Source: Epichloe hybrida (lineage: Eukaryota; Ascomycota; Sordariomycetes; Hypocreales; Clavicipitaceae). Taken from it: a DNA stretch of 64,000 bases. The notes below the pieces were generated by a model. That model was not told where the DNA came from. It saw only the letters and a program-made list of their open reading frames with translations, and did no database searches. The DNA is taken from NCBI GenBank assembly GCA_019022495.1, contig JAFEKR010000004.1, positions 620,001 through 684,000 on the forward strand, read 5' to 3'. The translations under genes were made by a program, and so were the position numbers. Positions 59,020 to 64,000 of the stretch are shown here, in pieces. Within the stretch, counting starts at the first letter, position 1, and every line of letters starts with the position of its first letter.

Positions 59020-61760
59020 AAGTATATCAAAAGGGTACTAAGGTGACTTTAGGACGCTAACCTTTATGTTAACCTTAAAAAGTGCTAATTTTTAGTTATA
59101 AAGGCAAAGTTCCTAGGTTTTATTATATCTAAGAAGGGCATTAAGATAGAACTATCACGGGTTAAAGCTATTATAACCTAGCTAATACCTAGTAGCGTGT
59201 TTAACATTTAATCATTTCTTAGGTTTACAGGGTTTTACTAATGCTTTATAAAATAGTATAGTAAGGTAGTAGTCTTACTAATAAACTATCTAAAGGGTGT
59301 TTAACTAGCGAAGTTTAAGCTAGAGCTTAGTAAACTTATAGCGTTTAGAGAACTCTAAAAGAAGTTCTAGGAGGCACTAATCTTAGTACACTTTAACCTA
59401 CTTTATTTACTAAGAGTAAAGATAGACGCATCTAGTTATATAATTAGAGCTATACTTATAATATTAGTGCTAGGTAGCTAGCACCTAGTGGCGTATTTTT
59501 TAAGGAAGTTAACTAATATTAAACTTTATTACTTAACCCTAGACACTAAGTTATTAGTAATCTAAGAGGCGTTTTAAGCCTAGAGATATTACCTTATGTA
59601 TTTAACTTATTAGATTATAGTTATTACAGACTATCTAAATCATAAGTACCTAGCTATAAAGCCAAAGCTATCTAGTAGGTAAGTAATAGCATTAGATAAG
59701 CTCTATCTATTTAATTTTAGGATTAAATATTATATAGGTAAGCTAAACCTTACTAATACCCTATTAAGAAGAGCAAATTATATTAGTAAGGAGCGTAGGG
59801 CAAAGGCTACGTCCTTATAGCTACCTAACTTCTTAGCTAAGTTTTTAAATACTAAGTAGCAAGGGCGCTATATATATAATAGTATAGTTATAGGCCCTAA
59901 GGTTATATTACTTAGTATAGTTAATAGTTTATTATAAGAGCGCTATAAGGGCTATTTAAGCCTCTAGGGTTTTAAGAAGATATAACTTTATTATATTATT
60001 AAGAAACCTAATAGTCTTACAAAGCCTGTAAGTAGTACGCTAACTAGGTCTGCTTATTATAAGCAGTAAGGTCACGCCTTATCTATGTTTTCTAATGTTT
60101 CTATAAGTCTAGTAAGCCTATAGGTTAAGAGTCTAGCTAGGTTAGTAGTTAGCAAGTAGCGTAAGCGCCCCCTTAAAACGCTATTTAGCTATAATTTATC
60201 TATAAGTCTAAAGGCATACTATAAGCTAGCCACTTATAGCAGTATTATAGTAAGAATATAAGTAGTTTAGCGAACCTCTTCTAAGTTCGCACGTAATGCT
60301 TATCCTATATACGTAGAATTAGAGACTCTAATTTAAGTTATGTTATTTTAAGTATAATAAGGTAATAACTTTACTATAGGTTAGAGAAAGCTACTTAAAA
60401 GCAGCGACCTAGAAGCGTTATAAATATAGTCTATTAGGCCCTCTAAGCTATTAATATTTAAGAATAAAGTTTTTGTTTTAGTTAGTATAAGAAAGGAAGT
60501 TATGCTACTTACCTATAATAACCTAGTAGTAAGCTACTAGGGAGTTAGCAAGACCCTCTATTAGATTACAAGTTAGTATTACTAGCTAATAATAAAGAAA
60601 GACACTAAGTTATATATGCAAACTTACGTAAGCTACTAGACTTCAAAGCTAAGGCACTATAAACCTTATAGCAAGCTAGCTATGCTACTAGTGCCTAATT
60701 AGCCTTTTTAAGAATTATTAATAGACTTTGTTATAAGGCTACTACCTATAAAAGACGTAAACTAGACCTACAATATAATCTTAGTTATTATAAACTATTT
60801 TACAAAATATATTATTTACATCCCTGTTTTAACACGTATAACTAGTAACAAGTTAGCTACTATATTCTTAGAATATATTTTTAGGGATTATAGTACTCTA
60901 GAGAGTATTATTATAAACTATAGTTTAACCTTTACTAGCGGGTTTTAGATAACCTTTTGCTACCTTATTATAACTAAGTAGTAACTAAGCACTGTGTTTT
61001 ACTTGTAAATAGATAGTTAGATAGAATATTTAAACTAAGTTTTAAAGCACTATTTAAGAGCCTTTACTTACTTTAACTAAACTAATTAGGCTAATAACCT
61101 TTTAATAGCATAGTTTATATATAATACAAGCGCTTATTTAACTTATAGCTATACCCTAGCTAAGGCGCTATAAGGCTATAACCCTAGGGGATTATAGTAA
61201 GTAGTTATAAATATTCCTATAGTAAATAACTAGGTAAAAACTTATACTATTACGCTAAAAGACAAATATATAGTAATTAAGCAGCTCCTAAGTAACTTAT
61301 AAGCCTAGTATATAAAACACTATAATAAGAAGTAAACCCTAATAAAGTTTAGTATAGGTAACTATATTTTATTATTTATAAAGAATATTAACTTATAGTA
61401 ACCTAGTAGGAAGCTAAGTATAAAGTACTTAGGCCCTTATAAAATTAAAAAGATAATTAGTACCTATAGACTTATGTACTAATTAAAGCTACTACCTAGA
61501 ATGCATCTGTATAATATTTTTAATATTACTAACCTTAAACTATTTGTAAGGGACTTATCTAGTATAAAAGATACGTCCTTACTACAAGATAACGTTATAA
61601 ATAATAAATAGGAGTTTAAAGTTAAAAGAATTATATTGCATTATTATAACAGGAGATATTAGAAATACCTAGTTAAATAGAAGGGCTATAATACTTTAGA
61701 GAATTCTTAGGTAAAGAAAAGAGATTTTATTATAATAAATATTATTAAGAATTATAAGTA
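59020..61760 (+). pseudogene. Gypsy reverse transcriptase C-terminus, RNase H, integrase and chromodomain remnant
   Basis: Resumes the frame at YIKRVLR, then DANLYVNLKKC and AKFLGFIISKKGIKIELSR. RNase H is readable around 59380-59700. The integrase core appears at 60716-60830 (LDFVIRLLPIKDVN, ILVIINYFTKYIIYIPV). A chromodomain follows at about 61640-61745 (KYLVK*KGYNTLENS, with the Trp of WKGY now TAG). The chromodomain places it among chromoviruses, whose integrases are steered to marked chromatin. Stops are frequent. Confidence 0.82.
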
Positions 61761-63696
61761 GTAACTAAGTAGCTAGTTTGTAGATATAGAGGTATATTTA
61801 ATAGATTTTAGATAGTAGTAGTAATATATAAAAAAAAAATCTAGATAATTTCTTAGATAACCTAACTTATAGCTACTTCGCACTAATTACTCTATTAACA
61901 CATCACCCGCTAGGCCCTTAGTGATCTTACTAGTAATAATAGGGGCAGAGGATTTATCCTTATTATTAGAAGAATCCCTCTCTTTATATATATATATATA
62001 AAGCTTACTAGGGAGGTCTAGTGGCCTAATATAAGTAGGAAGCGTAGATATATTAGTAGTAAGCTACTAGTAAGTTAGTAAAGCTATAAGTTAGAGCGTA
62101 AGAAGTATATATAAATAGAAGATTTTATATAATAAAATATAAACTATTAGAAATATTAATCTAGACTTCTAGATTAATAGTATTATTAAGTAGTAATATA
62201 GTAACTTATTTATTAGTATTAGCCTTATATATAACTTCTACTATAAGCTATACTTACCTTACTTACTTATACTTATTAGTATTTTTAGTAGCTAGGAGTG
62301 TATTATAAAGTTTATATTTTATGTGTATTAGACACTAGTAGTATATTAGTAGTAACTAAGTTATAGAAATAAGAGATATATATATTATTAAGAAAGTATA
62401 GATTATTATTAGGATTACTATAAGTATTAATATACTTAAAGAGCGTATAGTATAACTAGGTAAACTAAGTAGTATACTAGTAGTGTGTTAGTATATATAT
62501 TAGTAATAGGAAAGGGAGGATAAACCCTAGCGTAGTCCTTATTATTATATATATAATAAGCGTATTTTATTAAGTTATTTATATAAGTTAGGAGTAATAT
62601 ATAGTAAGATAGTAGTAAAGTTATACTTAGAGAATTAGTACATTAGGTTAGGATAGATTTACCCTTAATAATATATTATAGCTTTATACTATTACTATCT
62701 TTAGGTATAATAGCCTATATTATAACTTACTATATATAGTAAATATAAGGAATTTTTATTTTACTAGCACTACTAGCTATAAGTTAGTAAGGTAAGCGCT
62801 AGGGGGACTTAGATATTATACTTATATAGAAATTTTAGAAGCTAAATATTTCTTACTAAGAGACTTTAAAGGGAATATTATAGAAGTCTTTAAAATAGAA
62901 AGAGGTAGTAGTAGTAAAGTAATTACTTATATTAAAGATATTATTAACTACTAGTAGGTTAGTAGTAATATACTATAAGAAACTTATAAGTAAAAGGTAA
63001 GCTACTAATATTTTAGTATTTAAGAGAATTTAAATATTTTAAATAAGGATAGATATAGATAATAAAGTAATACTATAGGATATTAGTAATTACTATAAGA
63101 GAAGCTATAAAGCTACTAGCTTATAGGTAAGGGTAACTTATAATACTAAGGGAGAATATAAAGGGAAGAAAAGTATGTAAAAGTAAGGGAAAGTAAGCCT
63201 CTTTTATATTAGCCCTAGACCCCTAAGTAATTTACATGCTATATATAGCTAATCTAGGACTTATAATATTTATAGTTATAGCTACTACTAGTAAATATAT
63301 ATGCTAGCTATAAACTCCTAGTAAGATTAATATAATATCCCTAATATTAGATAAGAAGTTATTTATTTTAAATAGCATACGTTACCCTAACTATTTAACC
63401 TAATTATAAAACTTAATATAAGTAGTCCGCTTACTTAGCGCTAATAACTTATTAAATAAAGGTATATATATTAGAGGTAATAAAGTAGTAAGTATATAGC
63501 TATCTATAATCTGGATATTATAAGAAAGATTACCTAGGTCCTAATAATATTTACCTTATTATTTAAAGCGGATATAATACTACATACTAATAGTATAGCT
63601 AGTAACATAGATATTACTATAGGTTATGTGTAGTAAACACACACTAGCTAAGTAACTCTTTATAATTAAGAATAATTATATATTAGGGGGGTAGTA
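61761..63696 (+). other. Unexplained 1.9-kb AT-rich tail of the gypsy element
   Basis: This lies between the chromodomain and the 3' LTR. No readable coding sequence; stops in all frames. It could be a long 3' non-coding region, an extra RIP-erased ORF, or another decayed insertion; no flanking LTR pair or target duplication was seen inside it. The last 14 nt are the polypurine tract. Confidence 0.5.
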
Positions 63697-63963
63697 TATT
63701 AGGAGCACGGAGGCTAGGGAGTTATAAATAGGATAGTTACATAATAAAGCCCTTAGGTAAGCCTTAGCCTATATAAGTAACTAAGTAGCTACTAGATAGC
63801 TATATACGCGTAGTAAGGTATTTAGACAAGGACTACCTATAAGAGATATAGAAGGCTAGAGTTTAAGACCTTTATATACCCACCCCTAAGTAGTAGCTCT
63901 CTAGCTATAACCAAGAACCTTAGCCTTCACTTCGTTTATATCTCCCCAAACACAGTCATGACA
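63697..63963 (+). repeat. Gypsy 3' LTR
   Basis: 267 bp. The start is RIP-converted (TATTAGGAGCACGG for TGTCAGGAGCACGG) and the outer end (CCCCAAACACAGTCATGACA) is almost unmutated. AAGAA follows at 63964-63968. Confidence 0.92.
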
Positions 63964-63968
63964 AAGAA

Positions 63969-64000
63969 AGCTTATATTCTATATTATCATAGTTATTATG
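63969..64000 (+). pseudogene. DUF3435/FluG-domain gene, continuation after the insertion (cut by window end)
   Basis: Removing the gypsy element and one AAGAA joins 42225 to 63969 and gives TIFFFASIRKLIFYIIIVIM, matching the family's 'TIFFF..RKLIF' block. So the host gene continues to the right of the window. Confidence 0.65.

Larger units (their letters stand above)
42226..63963 (+). mobile_element. Chromodomain Ty3/gypsy LTR retrotransposon, RIP-damaged, carrying two nested copia elements
   Basis: LTRs of 267 bp each (42226-42492 and 63697-63963) with a perfect AAGAA duplication outside. Orientation is plus: a G-rich polypurine tract (TTAGGGGGGTAGTA, about 63683-63696) precedes the 3' LTR and reverse transcriptase reads forward. 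Without the two nested copias the element is about 7.8 kb. Gag-pol is split by copia B in the reverse transcriptase. LTR differences are transitions only (C/T, G/A), as RIP produces; dense TAG/TAA stops make it non-functional. Confidence 0.92.

Overview
The window looks like nuclear DNA of a filamentous ascomycete, most likely a Sordariomycete and plausibly Hypocreales. The genes are GC-rich and broken by short (about 48-90 nt) introns with GT..CTAAC/CTGAC..AG signals. The encoded proteins are typical Pezizomycotina orthologues (78-kDa complex I subunit, mS33, Dsc2, TAF13, Kish, Sok1). The transposon-filled right third carries the C-to-T/G-to-A damage expected from repeat-induced point mutation (RIP). 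The species cannot be fixed from the sequence alone.

Left two thirds (1-41.2 kb) is the gene space. In order: 3' end of a SelO/Fmp40 AMPylase (+); NUO78 (+); an unrecognised ascomycete protein (-); a tail-anchored acyl-CoA-binding protein of the Atg37/ACBD5 type (-); RNase III (-), divergent from mS33/Rsm27 (+); a PUF RNA-binding protein (+); a KPWE-domain Pex39-like protein (-), divergent from a Ptc5-like mitochondrial PP2C (+); a nine-exon TDT-family anion/C4-dicarboxylate transporter (-), divergent from DSC2 (+); a Uds1 coiled-coil protein (+); and SOK1/TCP11 (-). A gene-poor stretch of about 9 kb follows (29.6-38.8 kb) with microsatellites and one TA-flanked MITE. It ends at KSH1/Kish (-), divergent from TAF13 (+). 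Several genes were assembled from exons as short as 3, 8, 15 and 24 nt.

Right third (41.2-64 kb): a decayed DUF3435/FluG-domain gene, a family that includes Starship 'captain' tyrosine recombinases, is split by a nested stack of LTR retrotransposons. A chromodomain Ty3/gypsy element (42226-63963, 267-bp LTRs, TSD AAGAA) sits inside the gene. It was itself hit by copia element A (42725-49505, 257-bp LTRs, TSD GATAA, minus strand) and by copia element B (51893-59019, 828-bp LTRs, minus strand). The DUF3435 reading frame resumes after the second AAGAA and runs off the window. All three elements are RIP-damaged; copia B keeps the most readable polyprotein.

Themes: four products are mitochondrial or probably so (SelO, NUO78, mS33, Ptc5-like), two are peroxisomal candidates (Atg37-like, Pex39-like), and the PUF protein's base-contact residues predict UGUAAAUA-type sites, near-matches to which lie just downstream of NUO78 and SelO. 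There is no operon logic; the links are shared divergent promoters and possible post-transcriptional control.
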